Assembly (NCBI RefSeq): GCF_958295425.1
Contig: NC_081143.1
Location: forward strand, 28,816,578-28,880,577
Origin: Solea solea
Lineage: Eukaryota; Chordata; Actinopteri; Pleuronectiformes; Soleidae
DNA: 64,000 nt
Reading direction: 5' to 3'
The position numbers and the translations under genes were made by a program. Positions 1 through 13,174 of this stretch are shown here, one piece after another. How positions within the stretch are numbered: position 1 is the stretch's first letter; every line of letters begins with the position of its first letter. The notes under the pieces are model-generated. The model searched no databases, had not been told where the DNA came from, and worked only from the letters and a program-made list of their open reading frames with translations.

Positions 1-399
1 CATAATGCTATTGGCGCGGCAGATCACTTACTTGTGACGCTCCAAAGCCTCGGGGAGTTGGCTCTGTGCTGCCTTCCTTTGATAAGGTCCTGGTTCAGAA
101 GTAAAATCTTTTCTCTGTCTGAAGAACTTTAACACGCACGTTTGCGCGTGTATTACCCACACTGACATGCGACACAAAAACACACCCAGTGACTTGTGGC
201 CACCTCTGCTCATTTCCCGTCTCTGTGGTGTGTTTCACTGTGAATGATCGTGTTGTTTGCTGCGAAGACGAGGCGCTAGGTTTGTATGTCTCTTCCGGGA
301 CCAGAGCAGCGGTTTCTCACTTTGAAGTGCACACACAGAGAAGTCGGTTTGAGGAACAGCCCGGAGGATTTCTACCGCGTCTGTTGTGACTCCATGAAA
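1..399 (+). promoter_or_regulatory. axin2: probable axin2 promoter / upstream region
   Basis: This stretch lies directly upstream of the probable first noncoding exon of axin2. CTTTGAT at 77-83 and CTTTGAA at 320-326 match the TCF/LEF core (CTTTGWW). Axin2 is a known direct target of Wnt/beta-catenin signalling with TCF sites near its promoter, so these sites make sense, but a 7-bp motif also occurs by chance. No TATA box was identified and the transcription start is not fixed by the sequence. The short open frames here are not supported as genes. Confidence 0.35.
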
Positions 400-602
400 C
401 ACTAACCTGGGCAGAGACGCGGAGAGGAACACGTTTACATCGGTCTGCTGTGACGGGCCAGAGAACACGGGACCACGGCGGAGGCTGCTGCTGCTGCTGT
501 AGCGCAGCCTGTTGTTGCATGGGACTACTTTTATTTTGACTTTACACTGCGCTGTGTAATCAGTGAGGAGGCTACACTGGGCTACACTGGGCTACACGGA
601 TG
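400..602 (+). other. axin2: axin2 noncoding exon 1 (start approximate)
   Basis: A consensus splice donor (ATG|GTAAGT) lies after 602. The stretch before it contains a CTG run, a 9-10-bp unit repeated about three times (ggctacact, about 571-596) and a short upstream ORF (ATG 519 to TGA 539, six codons). Vertebrate Axin2 has a noncoding first exon, which this fits. The 5' end is a guess; only the donor is visible. The final ATG (600-602) abuts the donor and could start a second upstream ORF after splicing to 2578. Confidence 0.4.
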
Positions 603-739
603 GTAAGTTGGAGCAAAGCTGTTCCACAGGCCCCCTCTCTCGGCCGCTTTGATGTGCTGCTGCTCCGCTTTGAAGTTGAGAAATGCGGGCTGTGTTTCTT
701 GTTTGTGGGCGAGGAACACGGTGAGATAGATAAGAAGCT

Positions 740-740
<1 letters not shown>

Positions 741-818
<78 letters not shown>
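741..818. repeat. (TG)n microsatellite ending in (GA)n
   Basis: Two long TG runs are separated by an interruption around 772-781 and end in a short GA run. They lie in axin2 intron 1. Confidence 0.95.
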
Positions 819-844
819 ACTCGTTTTGTTGCATTTCTCGTGTA

Positions 845-1290
845 AACACTGACCTTGTCAGGACCAGTACGTGCATACTCTTAACGGGAACCACTGCCTG
901 GTCCAAATGAGACAAAACCTCTTTCCTGAGGTTCTGGTTACGGGTTAGAGGCTTGATTTAACATAAGGTTAGATGTGAATTACACGTACTTGTAAGGACA
1001 CTCGTAAGCGCCCTAGCACATTAACCACCTTAACTACATGACTAACTTAAATCCACTTCCAGCTAGAAACTCTTAATCCCTAAGAAAGTCCCTTCATGTT
1101 GTGAGGACATGTCAAAATGTCCTTTCAAGGATGGTTTTGTCCTCACAGCTTAAAAACAGTTAGAACACAACTTTGAACCAAAACCACAGATCTAAGATAG
1201 TCTGGTTTAACTATGACCAGAACCCTAATGTTAACCAGAGTCTCAGAATTGAGGTTCTGCCTCATTAGGACTAACTGGTCCAGACAAGGT
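845..1290. repeat. dispersed repeat copy in axin2 intron 1
   Basis: The string cactgaccttgtcaggacc (848-866) occurs again at about 52,984, followed in both cases by a 'cagta' and gene-like but noncoding text. A second part, around 1099-1150 (tgaggacatgtcaaaatgtcc), reads like the rest of a fish family met in many introns. The class is not determined; boundaries are approximate. Confidence 0.5.
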
Positions 1291-2136
1291 TAGTACTTGA
1301 ACTAGAATGGTGTCTAAGAGGACATGAAAAATGACTGAACACGCAGAGACAGTGTGTGAGTGTATATGATAAAACGCACATTAGGCGAGCGGCTGGGGAA
1401 AAATGGGATGTATTCTTTAGTCGGATCCCCCTCTCCCGTCCTCCCTCCCTCCCTGCCTCCCTTTCTCCTTTCCCTCCCACCTCCTCCAGATCTTGACACC
1501 CCCAGTGAATCTACATAGGCAGTGAGCCTGCCTCCTCTGAGGTCAGTTGTTGAATGGGACAGGGAGCATTAGAAACTACAGCGGTTGTGTTGGACACATG
1601 TGGTACAGCACAGTCGTGTCCACAGTGATTCCCGCCGTGCTGGATTATTGTTTGGAGACTTTTGGACTGACTCAGAATGGAGTAATTCAACTTTTTGTTC
1701 CGTCTCTTTAAATTCCTTTGACGGATCTTACTCTCAGGGTGGATCTTCCTTGCGATGGTACGTTGTCATGCGCACGTTTATCTCGCCGTCATCTGTTGAA
1801 TTGACCTGCTGAGAAAAGAACACGTCTCGTGCCGCCTCGGTCGCGTTATTGCCGTGACAGTGTCGCAGCTCCTGTCGTGGATGAGGTGGATGTTTAACTC
1901 CACATGTCTCAGCACTCGCCTCCGCGCTGCGTTGGTAGTTCAGACACGTTGTTCGCGGGGCCGTGACTTCAATAATGTGCTGTAATCGCCGTCACGGGCA
2001 GATATTAACGCGGCTCATCGCGCACGTTTACGCACGAGCGGCGACTTTTCCCGCGGGGCTTTTTTTATCCATCTCGGGGTCATTGTAGTGCAGATCAGGT
2101 GCAGTTTTCACCCCGTGTGTCTATTCCACAGATGGA

Positions 2137-2176
<40 letters not shown>

Positions 2177-2439
2177 CATACACGTCCGAAGCAGACTCGT
2201 TATTAATTGGAGTTGAAGCCTGTGACATGGACTCGTTAGGAAAACACGTGTAAGCCACAGTTGAGAGAATTTGGTGAAGAGTGAGTGTGTGAGCTGACGA
2301 TTCTTATGAAAATGGGGTTTGATGTGAAACATCAGTGCACATTGAGAATGTAGGCTGCACTTGATCTTTCATTTTGGATAAAAATAGATAAATGAAACGA
2401 AAGAAAGCCTTTCATATCCCCTCTCCCTCTGTTTCTCTC

Positions 2440-2471
<32 letters not shown>

Positions 2472-2577
2472 AGCTGCGGCGAGTGTGTGTGTGTTTGAAA
2501 GGGACTGTTTACTTGATGTCTTTCTTTTGAAGTTCAGCAGGATCTGGCTTTGATTAGATCAATACTTTGTGTTTCAG

Positions 2578-2690
2578 AGTGAAGAGGAGCTAAGAAGCTC
2601 CCCCGCTGCTTTTAGAGAGTGAGGAGGATTATAGGCTGTGGAGCTCGGTGGAGGCACGACGGCACTCACATTGCAACCGGAGCTGGAGCC
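2578..2690 (+). other. axin2: axin2 5' UTR part of exon 2 with candidate uORF
   Basis: An acceptor (tttcag) ends at 2577. If joined to the donor at 602, the ATG at 600-602 reads into this exon for 15 codons (M-S-E-E-E-L...) and stops at TGA 2620-2622, 68 nt before the axin2 ATG. An in-frame GTG at 2619 would extend the main frame N-terminally by 24 residues, but these have no likeness to Axin2, so the ATG at 2691 is preferred. Confidence 0.5.
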
Positions 2691-3526
2691 ATGAGCAGGG
2701 CGCTCACGGAGCACAACAGCAGTAGCTTCCGAGAAGATGCTCCTCGTCCTCCGGTACCGGGGGAGGAGGGAGAGGCGTCATGCTACAACCCCAGCAGATC
2801 TGCCAAAATGAGAGCGCAGAGCAAGGTTAAAGAAACCCCCGCCGCTGCCTCCGCGCCTCCCGGTTCCACACCGCGGAGGAACGAGGATGGACTCGGGGAG
2901 CCAGAGGGCAGCGCGTCCCCGGACTCCCCCTTAGTCCGGTGGACCAAGTCCCTGCATTTTCTCCTGGGCGACCAGGACGGCGCTCACCTCTTCAGGACCT
3001 TCTTGGAGCGGGAGAACTGCGTGGACACTTTGGACTTTTGGTTCGCCTGCAACGGCTTCAGGCAAATGGACTTAAAGGATACCAAAACGCTGAGAGTTGC
3101 CAAAGTTATTTTCAAGCGGTACATCGAGAACAACAGCATTGTCGCCAAGCAGCTGAAACCCGCCACCAAGACCTTCCTAAGGGATAGTATTAAGAAACAG
3201 CAAATCGATTCTGCCATGTTTGACCAGGCGCAGACGGAGATTCAGTCCAACATGGAGGAGAACGCGTACCAGATGTTTTTGACCTCTGACATATACCTCG
3301 AATACGTGCGCGCTGGCTGCGAGAACGCAGGCTACATGAACCACGGCGCCCTCGGCAGTCTGAAGCTGATGTGCGGATACCTGCCTCCTCTCATGGAGGA
3401 AGAGGAATGGAGTTGTTCTGACCTGAAAGCAAAAACCTTACGGTCTGTGGTTGGACTGTCAGCCAAAACCCTGAGGGCCACTGCTACCATCCGGACAGCA
3501 GCTGAAATCCTGGAGAACAGTTGCAG
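2691..3526 (+). CDS. axin2: axin2 coding exon 1: tankyrase motif and RGS domain
   Basis: This exon encodes residues 1-278 plus two bases of codon 279. The tankyrase-binding motif (residues 19-26) controls Axin stability by poly-ADP-ribosylation in the family. The RGS domain, about residues 82-208, runs from [11 protein letters not shown] to [10 protein letters not shown] and binds the SAMP repeats of APC rather than acting as a G-protein GAP. The donor is gtacgt at 3527; reading through it gives an intron-derived tail to 3740 that is not Axin-like. Confidence 0.97.
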
Positions 3527-6500
3527 GTACGTTTTTCTTCTTTTCTCAAACTGCTGTGATTGTGTGTTGGGTATTTCACAAATGCCTCAGAAAGAGATAA
3601 AGGCACTTGATCAAAGGGTCTCAGAGGAACATGCCTCTACATTTGTGCCTCTTGCCTTGCAGTTAGCCAAGGGGTGGGATGGGGTGGAGAGGTGGGGTGG
3701 GTATGAAACATCAATGGATCTCAGCCTTCCTTTTAAGTAAATGGTGTCTTGCAGGCAGCCCTCTGCTGGCTCGCTCAAGTTTCCTGTGCTTTGAAACCCT
3801 TCCTCCGGTTCAGGCACAAATTCAGACACTCAAGCCTCACGACTGTTACACGAAACATTTTGATGCCATTGTAAAGTTCTGTTGTATTTTTTGCCTTTTC
3901 TGCTCATTAAGCCGCGTTGTTATCGCCGTGACACCGCAGAGAAATGCCGATGCAGAGTTAAAAGAACTTGTGGAGTCTTATGCCAAGCGGGGGATATTGT
4001 TCTTTTGGTCAGAGATGAAAGCAGAAGTGTTTGTGGAAATAATTTGGACTTCGAGCTCGTCCCACACATTGTCCAACAGCTGAAATCTTTTCAAGCCAGG
4101 AACATTTTTAAAGGCTGGATTTTATTTCTGAGCCTGCATCAAAGGGCACTTAAAAACTTTTTCTTTCTACCACTTTGTCCTCACATCTGGACACAATCAT
4201 GACTGATTGTGTTGACAAAGTCTTTATTTAGTTTGGTAGATGTGCAATTTATAGATAATCCATACTTTCCCTATTCCACTGACTTAACATAAAGTGTCTG
4301 CGGCATTGATTTCTTTTTAATGACAGTAAAAAAAACTAATTGATTAGCAACAGTTTAGTAAGTGAACATCAACATTCCTCTGTGTTGAATCCTTCATGTG
4401 AGCAGATGACAGATGCTGTGATAGTGCTTCAGAGAGTTAGGAACCATTGAGCATGGGTTTGTTGACATGTGGGCATCTCCTGGCTTCCTGGTGTGATCCC
4501 CTGCATTCTTGTTTTTCACTAAAAGAAAAGCAGGAGGGAGGGAGGGAGCCCCCTCTTTCTCCCCTCTGTCACCCACAGTCTCCCCCTTTCCCCCTGCCCC
4601 TCACCATCTCTTTAGGTCAAGCAATTTCCATCTCAAACATGTGGAACTAATTTTGCCACTGCACAGATTCTTTTTTTTCCCTCTTTTTGGAGGAACCTTT
4701 CATGCTCAACTCCAAAGTGATAGAAGAACACAACAAAACATCCTCAGCTCAGTTCTGCAGCGTCAGCCACTGAAACCACTCTGCCACAGTGTGTGTGTGT
4801 GTGTGTGTGTGTGTCAGTGTTTTCCTTCCTCTTTTTCTTCTGCCCAACACTTTTATCTCCTTTTTGAAGGAGAAAATCTATCTGTCAGAGACTAAGCATG
4901 CTTTGGAAGGAGACAGGGAGAGACAAGAGGAGGGAAGGGGGAATACAGGAAGGGAGGGGGGGAGCATGAAAGAAAGACAGAAAGAAAGGAGATGGAGAAA
5001 GAGAGCAGGGGGTGCACAGAGCCCAGCTGTGCTAAATACCTGACTCTTTGCGTGGACCTTCCAAAGGTCAGGTTTGTGCTTGGGGCCTACGGCTTTAGTC
5101 ATGCTGGGGTTCTCCTCTCAGCACTCCCGGCAGAAGGCATTCTCATAAAGAAAGGGGCCCTCCTTCCCCCTTTCCATCTCCCCCTCCCGCTCTAAAGCTC
5201 AAGTTCCCCCTCCCTTTTCTTCCCTCCCTCTTCCTTGTCCACCCCCTTCACTACTGAGACAGGAATGCAACACAGCAGGAGAGAGTAGAAAGACTGAGAG
5301 AGAGAGGGAGAGAGAGAGACTTTAGAAAGGAGGGTAAAGCAGGGGAGCGTGGGTAGAGGAGGGGCCCCAGACTGGACGATAGAGAGGAGAGAGAGTGAGA
5401 GTGAAGAAAGACTGATAAGAAAGAAAGAAAGAAAGAAAGAAGACATGGAATGCTGCTGTTTATTCACAGAGCAGACAGATGACCCAGTGCCACTTGTTTT
5501 CAAGGTTGATATCACAATGTCTTTATCAGTCCAATATATTATTTTAGACAACTTAGCATTTGTGCTGATGAATTCACCACCAAGCTTTAATCAGCCATTA
5601 AAAAAAATATATCATTTGCAGACCTGGTCACATGACCGTGGTGTTGATATCATGTTACATGTCATTTTCATTTTCTGACATCAGTGATTCAGTGATTCTG
5701 GCCAGTATTGGACTGATATCAACATTTAGTTTTAGTATCATCTGATCTGTATTGAGTATCAGTATCACCTCAACCCTCCCTAAGTCTCATAGAAGCTAAT
5801 TTTAATTACTGATGTTTATAATATCAACAATGGAAATTCCTAGCTGCCACATTTGCTTTCAAATTCTGAAGGAAGCAGCTCAAGTAAACTTCCCCTGACT
5901 GTGTCACACCAACATGACATTAACAGTATGTTCTCCTGGGTCTTTTGCAGGTCCCATCGTCGAGGCGACCCCGCCAGCCCCTACTTTGTCAACTCTGGCT
6001 ACATATTTGCCCCCGCCACCAGTGCCAACGACAGCGAGATCTCCAGCGATGCCACGACAGACGATTCCATGTCCATGACAGACAGTAGTGTGTAAGTGCG
6101 CTTGGTTGTTATTTGAAAGCATTACATTGGTTGTTGAAAGATTATGCAGCAGTTTCTGGAGGCTCATTTCCATTCTGCTGAACTTGGCCAAAGCTCTCTG
6201 AATTTGTATTATTTCCTTAGTATGTAAACATGCCCGGACGAGAGAGTACATTCAACACCTTTTCAGGAAAAAGTCCGCGGGTGAGAAGAGAAATATTTAG
6301 CCAAGCGGTTCAACACACTCAGCTTTTCTTGTGGCCAGAGGACAGTTTTGTTGCTAAATAATTGCCTATAATATGTTTTAATTATCCTCTATGATTGACT
6401 CCAGGTAATTTTATTAAAGTGTAGTTGTTGCTGTGGCCTCCAGGGAGATAACTCTGGGAAAGTCATTATGTCTGAGGACCTTTTGAAGTATATTCTGATG

Positions 6501-9500
6501 TGTTACAGGCTGGAGAGGAGGGAGGGAAAAAAATGAGACTGTCTTGATGTGGGAGGGGGCGTTGCCTCATTTTCCTCAAAGTTGAAATGTATCCATCCCA
6601 CCCTTCTGCCACAACAGACTTGTTTTTTCATATTATCTAATCGCTTTTTCCCTTTGAAGAGCTGGAGGGGGGGGGGTGGAGGAAAATGGCCATTCGGGCC
6701 TCAAGACAAACTCATTGAAAAATGTTGGCACCAAATGAAAGGAGGCTTACTCACATGGTGGGTCGGTTTCCTGCCACTGGCCTCTGCGGCGTGCTGAGAT
6801 CATGTGTCTGCAAGGCTTTCACAGGGGTTACTCATTTCTAGACCTTGGGACAAGGCATAAGGAACTCCCCCTGGCCAGACGAGGGCACCCCGAAAAAAAA
6901 TCACCTCCACCCTCCCAGTCGTCCAGAACTCCTCCACTCCAGCCTCCACAGCCCATAGTAAGAGTGGTGAGGCTCGAAGTGCAAGGGAGTGAGAAAATAA
7001 ATGGAGTATAAAGGGCTTAACTGAATCGCTTTCAGCCTATTGTTAGGTGAGGGGAGCTTAGGGGGATAAGAGGGTGGCTGGCTGCTTTGAAAATGACTTG
7101 CACAACTGAATAGGAGATCCCCATAAAGTAAAATGGAGGGACCATGAAACCATGAAAGAGTCCGCGACTGTTTTCTCTTCCCCGACCTGGACAAAACACC
7201 CAGCCGTCACATGCTTTTCCTGGGTGGGAACAGTTTGGACTAATAACACATAGTTGGTGAAAGGGGAATTTGTCGAGCTTTTGCTTGTTAATGCTGGTTT
7301 TTTGCCACTAACTTTGCCGCTCAAGCTCCTCGGGGGCCGTGGAGTTTTACTTTTGAAGAGTTTCCGGTACCGTGAGGGATGCGGGTTTGCAGTCTCCTGG
7401 GTGCAGTTTGTGAAACATTGATTTTTGGATGCAAGCACCACTTGAAACCTGGGTGATTATTGGCCGCGTGGCTGCACTATCTGATTCTACTTGACATTGT
7501 CACTCTTTAAATGTGACTTTGTTGAACTTGTGCAGATGAATAAAGGACAAAAATGGTTCATTGTCGAGCAGCATCATGTGTCAGAGTCAATTTCTTTGAA
7601 CAGTAAGGTCTTTGACACAGAGATCTGTCCTGTCCTTGTCCCCAGCTCTCGTCTGTCTTTACCCATAACTGATGTTCATTAAAAAAGAACACAGTTTCTT
7701 CATCCCTCAATTGAGGGAACAGTTTTGATTAGTGTGTCCTTTTATAGTGGTTAACAGTCACACTGCAAATTTGAATCTTATTTCCCAGATAAAGAACAAG
7801 AAGAGGATGATTTGGGAATGGAGAAGGAAAGAAAGGGTGGTGATGGGGGGGGGGGGGGGGGATTTTTTCTTTTTTTGCTTATATCTTATTTATGGATTTA
7901 CTTGGACGCTGGGGAATGCTGCTGCACCAACTTCAAACATTACCTTATCTTACAAACCAGGCTTTTGATGTAGCCGAGATCAGAGGCTCACAGTGGAGCG
8001 CTTGCCAAACGAAGATGGCAGCGGGTGCATATGTGCATGAGTGTGAGATTTCAAAGAGGCAACAGAAAAAGTAGCGTTTGGGCTAGGTCAGACACTTCTG
8101 AGCAGCCAAAACGGCCAAGATAATTGGCCCAAGCCTAAGTGGCAGCTGACTGGAGAAGCTAGCAGACACGGGCATGAAAAATGGAGAATAGGATTCTCAG
8201 AATAAACGTTTAATTGTCTGGAGACTTCTGCTATTTCTTCCTACATCTCTATTTTCATATGCATATATCAGAGCTGCAGAGCCAGCAGCACTTGAGCAAC
8301 GTTTGTCAGACGGCTTTAACCTGCAGTAGTTTCTCCAACCAATCTTTATTATTCTGCTTTTCAAACAACTGCTGTCAGAGTTGACAAGGACTGATGTAAT
8401 CTTATCAGTGGGACTCTTCTTTTGAAGCCCACAGGGATGTTTAGCATATCTCTCCCATTGTCCTCATGTGTTTTGTTATGTGTGTTTTTGTTCCCTTGGC
8501 TTCAAGGGCTCCCTGGCCTTTTGATTTAGCTGTAATGTGCCTAGTGGGTGGTTACTGGGTGGCGCTTTGTCAGTCACTTCAATGATAAACTGCCTCCTAA
8601 GGGCTCTGCCTCCACAGAAATTGGCTAATGGTGCTAACTGTGGGTGCAGAAGCTTTGGGACCTACATCATGTGCCTATCAGCACAAAATAACCTATATTT
8701 GGTTATAAGCAGACCAGTTAATTATTATTAAGAACATTTAACAACAAATAAATAATCATGTAATACATTTTCTTACAGAGATGGAATCCCTCCGTACAAG
8801 CTGGGCACCAAGAAGCAGCTCCAGAGGGAGATGCACCGCAGCGTCAAGGTCAATGGCCAGGTTACGCTACCCCACTTTCCTGTAAGTTGTACTTCCTCAG
8901 GTTCTACTTCCTGTATCAGTGTTTCCTTTTCTGTAATCTGCTAAAGTTTTTCACACACTGACAGACATTTGGGTCCTGATTCCCGTCACGAGTTGTGCTT
9001 TATTTGATTCTTTCCCCCGCTCGTAGCTCGTGTTGTGACAGAATACTGTATTCCATTCCCTTTCTTGTTTTCATATACAAGTCTGGTAAATGAAAGGAAG
9101 GATTTGCATACAGCTTCACTCCTGCAGCTGTTTCAAGCTCCATCCCAGAAGCTTCTGTAGGGCCACACACTTTAACTTCTCCCTCAGTTACTGTAGTGTA
9201 GTGTAGTGGTAAAGCTTCACATTATTTATGCATTGAAAATAACTTATTATTAGATATAATGTTCAAAACTACTGTTTACATCTCAGAGCACATCACTCTG
9301 CTGCTCCAGTTTCCTGTGCCCCCGCCCTCATATCTGGTGCCATTAGTGTTTGGCAGTGAAGGTGCTTGAATGAAATGGTTTGTTGACCTGTTTAACTTAA
9401 CCAGGTTAGAACAGACTGACAGGCTGGTTTAAGAGAAAGAGAGAATTCTTTTGTCTTCATATCCAAACACAGGTTTGTGTATGTGGAGGAGTTGTGTGCG

Positions 9501-10598
9501 TGTCTGTGCATGTATTTGACAGTGTTGTCTGCCCCCCCCCTCCTCTTTACTCTCTCTTCTTTCCTGTCTTTTCTATCTCTCTCCCCCTCTCCCTCTCTCT
9601 CTCTTTCCTTTCCCACTTGCACTTCTTTAATGTCTCCCTCCTGATTTGGAGATGGCTCTGTCTCCCATGATGCACCAGCCCCAGGCAGCAGGGGCCCCCG
9701 TGCAGGGCTGGCGCTCCTTTGCCAGCAGCTCCACTTGCCTTTCTTCTTCTTCCCTTCATCGTGTCTACAAAGAGATGAGAGGAACAACAATAAAAAAAAG
9801 AGTCAAAATCAAGAAAGCCAGTGTGCCACATAACAAAAAAGTAAGAAAGGGAGAGACAGAGAGAGAGAGGGAGAGAGGGAGGGAGAGAGAAAGCGACTCA
9901 TGCAGTTAAAGAAGAAGGAGGATAATGTGACTAGAATACCTCTGAGCTGCCCTGCATGCAGCCAGGAAATAAATTACTACTTCCCCTCAGATCTTCCCAG
10001 TATTTGACTCCTCTATCCTCACCCCCCCACCCCCCGCTCTCCCCTCCTCCTCTGCCTTGTGCTCTCTTTCTGCCACCGTTGCCACTTCACAAATGCACAT
10101 CTCAATCCTCTTCCTCTTTTTTTCATGCTGTTAATTTTGTCCCCCTCTGCCTTTTTTCCTTCTCGTCTCCTCACTCTCTTCTCCATCGATATCTGGCTTT
10201 TATTCGGAGATTTAAAGCCGCGTGTCCCTCCCACCCCTAGTGCGCGTTTGATGTTTGACAAGGGCCCTTTGAAGTGTGCTGACTTCAGAGGCTGCCGAGC
10301 TGATGGCTTGGTCGGGCTACAGAGGGTGCAGGCAGGGGGCCTCCCCTCCAAGCGAGACCAACTGCTACCCCACCAACCCCACCCCCGTCTCTCCCCGTCC
10401 TCGCCCGGCAGCCTGGCACTGCCAAGGGCACTGGGCATGAGAAGATGTGGGGTGGGATGGGGTGGGCAGCAGAGAAGGTCCAGGTTAGCTCGAGGGCAAG
10501 GGCACCTGGATTAGGCTTTTTTGGAACATGATAGGATTAGGGCATGAGTATTGGATTAATTAATGCACCATATTGCATCTGTCAAAGACGCAAGACAG

Positions 10599-10646
<48 letters not shown>

Positions 10647-13142
10647 TAAAGTGCTCTCTCCCCTGTGTTGCTTACCCTGCAGAGGACATACCGGCTGCCT
10701 AAGGAGATGACTCCTGTTGAGCCCTCTGCCTTTGCCGCCCAGCTCATAGCCCGGCTGGAGAAGCTGAAAAGAGAGCAGGACACCATGAGCTCGTTGGAAG
10801 AGAGGCTGCAGCAGATCCAGGAGGTATGGAGGCACACACACCTGTTCTAAGCATGTATAAAAACCACTTTGTCTCTTATTTGCAAAACAAATTCCCCGTT
10901 GTGAAGCCTTGAGATTAGGATTTGACTGCTGCCATGTCAGCTTTTGAAACTGTAAATTCACAGATGTCGCCTGCAACCACCAACTGTCCTTCACACTCAT
11001 GTTTTCCTCTCAATGGAATCATAAATGATAAAAGTGACATTGTGTGGTGTTAAAGAACATTCAAGAGACCAAAGACTTCTCAGGAGAATGTTAACTATTA
11101 TAATATTTATAGATGTCTTTAATACAACTAGTATAGTTACCTCACCTTTGACTTACTGCTACTTCCATCCTACCTCTTGTATAAGAAACACTACCTATCC
11201 TTTTTTATGTACAACATGTGGTTCAAAGCAGCTCAACACTTAAACCTAAACATTCTACCTAGATGAGCTTGGTTCCTTATTACACTCCACAAGCTCTTCA
11301 GCAGCTTGTGGAAGAACAGAAAAAAGACTTGGAAGGATTTGGAAGTCTGCCTTGGTTTAGCGATGTCTTCCCTCTTCCTCTCTGTCCTCTGTTTCATATG
11401 GAGCAACTTTCAGACTTAAATTTGGAGACACACTTGAATAGTTAGCACTTAGCTGCTCTCCAGTGGCGGCAGTCTGCTGTGTGTGTGTGTGTGTGTGTGT
11501 GGTGCCACTGTCTTTGTGAAGCACAGGCGAGCTCTGCATTATAGATGAAGTGCACCCAAAGCCTGTTAGTGAAGATAACAGTAAGGCAAAAAGGAAGCTG
11601 GAATGAAGTTACCCCAGCGTTTGCTCTCGCTGACTTCACAGTATGATATAAGTTGGTGTAAGTTGAGACACTCAACTTTGTTTTCTTTGCACATCCAGGA
11701 GGAGGAAAGAGAGGAGAGCAGTGACCCGGCCAACAACACCTCCCTCCATCACCCTCTGCTCCCATCTGGCAGTCAATGCGAGGAAGACCCGCAGGCTATC
11801 TTAGACGAGCACCTGTCCCGTGTCCTGAAGACACCCGGCTGCCAGTCACCAGGTGTAGTGCGGCACTCGCCGCGCTCACGCTCCCCAGACCGGACGGGTG
11901 CGGTCGTGTCGGCGGGTCACGGGCCTCTTTTCAGTGGTTTTCCTGGGGCCAAGGTTCTGATGACGGGCAGGCAGTCCACGAAGCACATCCACCATCACTA
12001 CATCCACCATCACCACGCTGGGCTGAAGACCAAGGAGCAGATTGAGGCTGAGGCAGCTCAGCGTGTGCAGTGCCTCTGCCCTCCCGGGGGCGCCAATTAT
12101 TCTGATTTCAGCCCTGCGTGAGTGTTACTTCTTTACTGCGATTGCTCTGCCATCAGTCAGCCGCTTCTGCTCTCGACCTAATGTGCCTCGTCTTTTTTTT
12201 CCTCTCAGTCGCTGCAGCACTTTGTCCAAACGGCCGCTCAAGGCCCTGGATGAGGGCGTGTCCTCACCACGCCTTCCCTTAGATGCAACTGATCGCTCTC
12301 AGAATGTTTGGCAGTGGATCCTAGAGAGTGAGAGACAGGGCAAGCACAAGCCACACAGGTAATTACATCACTTCTGTACTGTATGTATTAGTTTTAAATA
12401 GGTCATTTACCACAGCTGTAAGTGGCTGAAACTGTGTATGAATATTGACCTGGGTTTTCCCCTCACAGCACTCAAGGCCTGAAGAAATCCAGCCCACTTG
12501 ACTCCAAGATCCAGCCCGGTCGGACTCACTACTCTTGGGGCGGAGGCGGCATCGGCAGCGGGAGTCATCTCCGCGGTCACCACCCTGGTCACCCGTTTAT
12601 CCAGGACCCAGCCATGCCACCACTGCCCCCGCCCAACACCCTGGCCCAGCTGGAGGAGGCCTGCCGCAGACTGGAGGAGGTCTCCAAACCACCGAAACAG
12701 AGGTACACAAACATGCAGCAAACATTTCAACATCACAAACAGAGACTGCCCGTCGTGTATTTCTCCTTTATTCCACTTGATGATTGACCACAGCAGCATA
12801 CAGTGTAAAAAAGCTAAAAATCTTGTGGTGTCTCTTCACATGGATGTGAGCACTGATCAGTCATTGATGTCTGATTTTGACAGGCACTCTACAGCAGCCA
12901 GCAGCCTTCAGCGAGACAGGAATCATCCAGCAGCTGCCTTTCCCGCAGGAGACAACGCTCTCGCCACCTCTGGACTCCAATCAGACGAGTACGGGTGTTT
13001 TATTTTTACGTCTCGCATTTAAAGTCGTCACCTCGATGCTTTTACTGCTCATTCCTTGCTATCTAGTTTTCTACATTTCACAACCATCTCTCTACAAACT
13101 CTACTCACAACCATCCTTGCAGAATATGTTGCCCTCCCCTTC

Positions 13143-13174
<32 letters not shown>

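Larger units (their letters stand above)
603..2577 (+). other. axin2: axin2 intron 1 with TCF-like sites, TG repeats and CpG-rich block
   Basis: The inferred intron runs from the donor at 603 (gtaagt) to the acceptor ending at 2577 (tttcag). CTTTGAT (647-653) and CTTTGAA (668-674) lie within 75 bp of the donor; further matches are at 1171-1177 and 2548-2554. TG repeats lie at 741-818, 2140-2175 and about 2441-2464. About 1745-2060 is CpG-rich compared with its surroundings and could be an alternative promoter or enhancer (inference). A dispersed repeat occupies about 845-1290. Confidence 0.4.

Noticed and set aside
2619..2690. N-terminal extension of axin2 by 24 residues from a GTG
   Set aside because: No ATG, no likeness to Axin2, while the ATG at 2691 has a strong context and is followed at once by Axin2-specific sequence.
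3527..3740. Axin2 frame continuing past coding exon 1
   Set aside because: This is intron read-through after a consensus donor; the next family residues resume exactly at 5951.
10019..10514. Overlapping frames of 139 and 151 residues in an axin2 intron
   Set aside because: GC-rich, opposite-strand shadows with no domain and no splice support.
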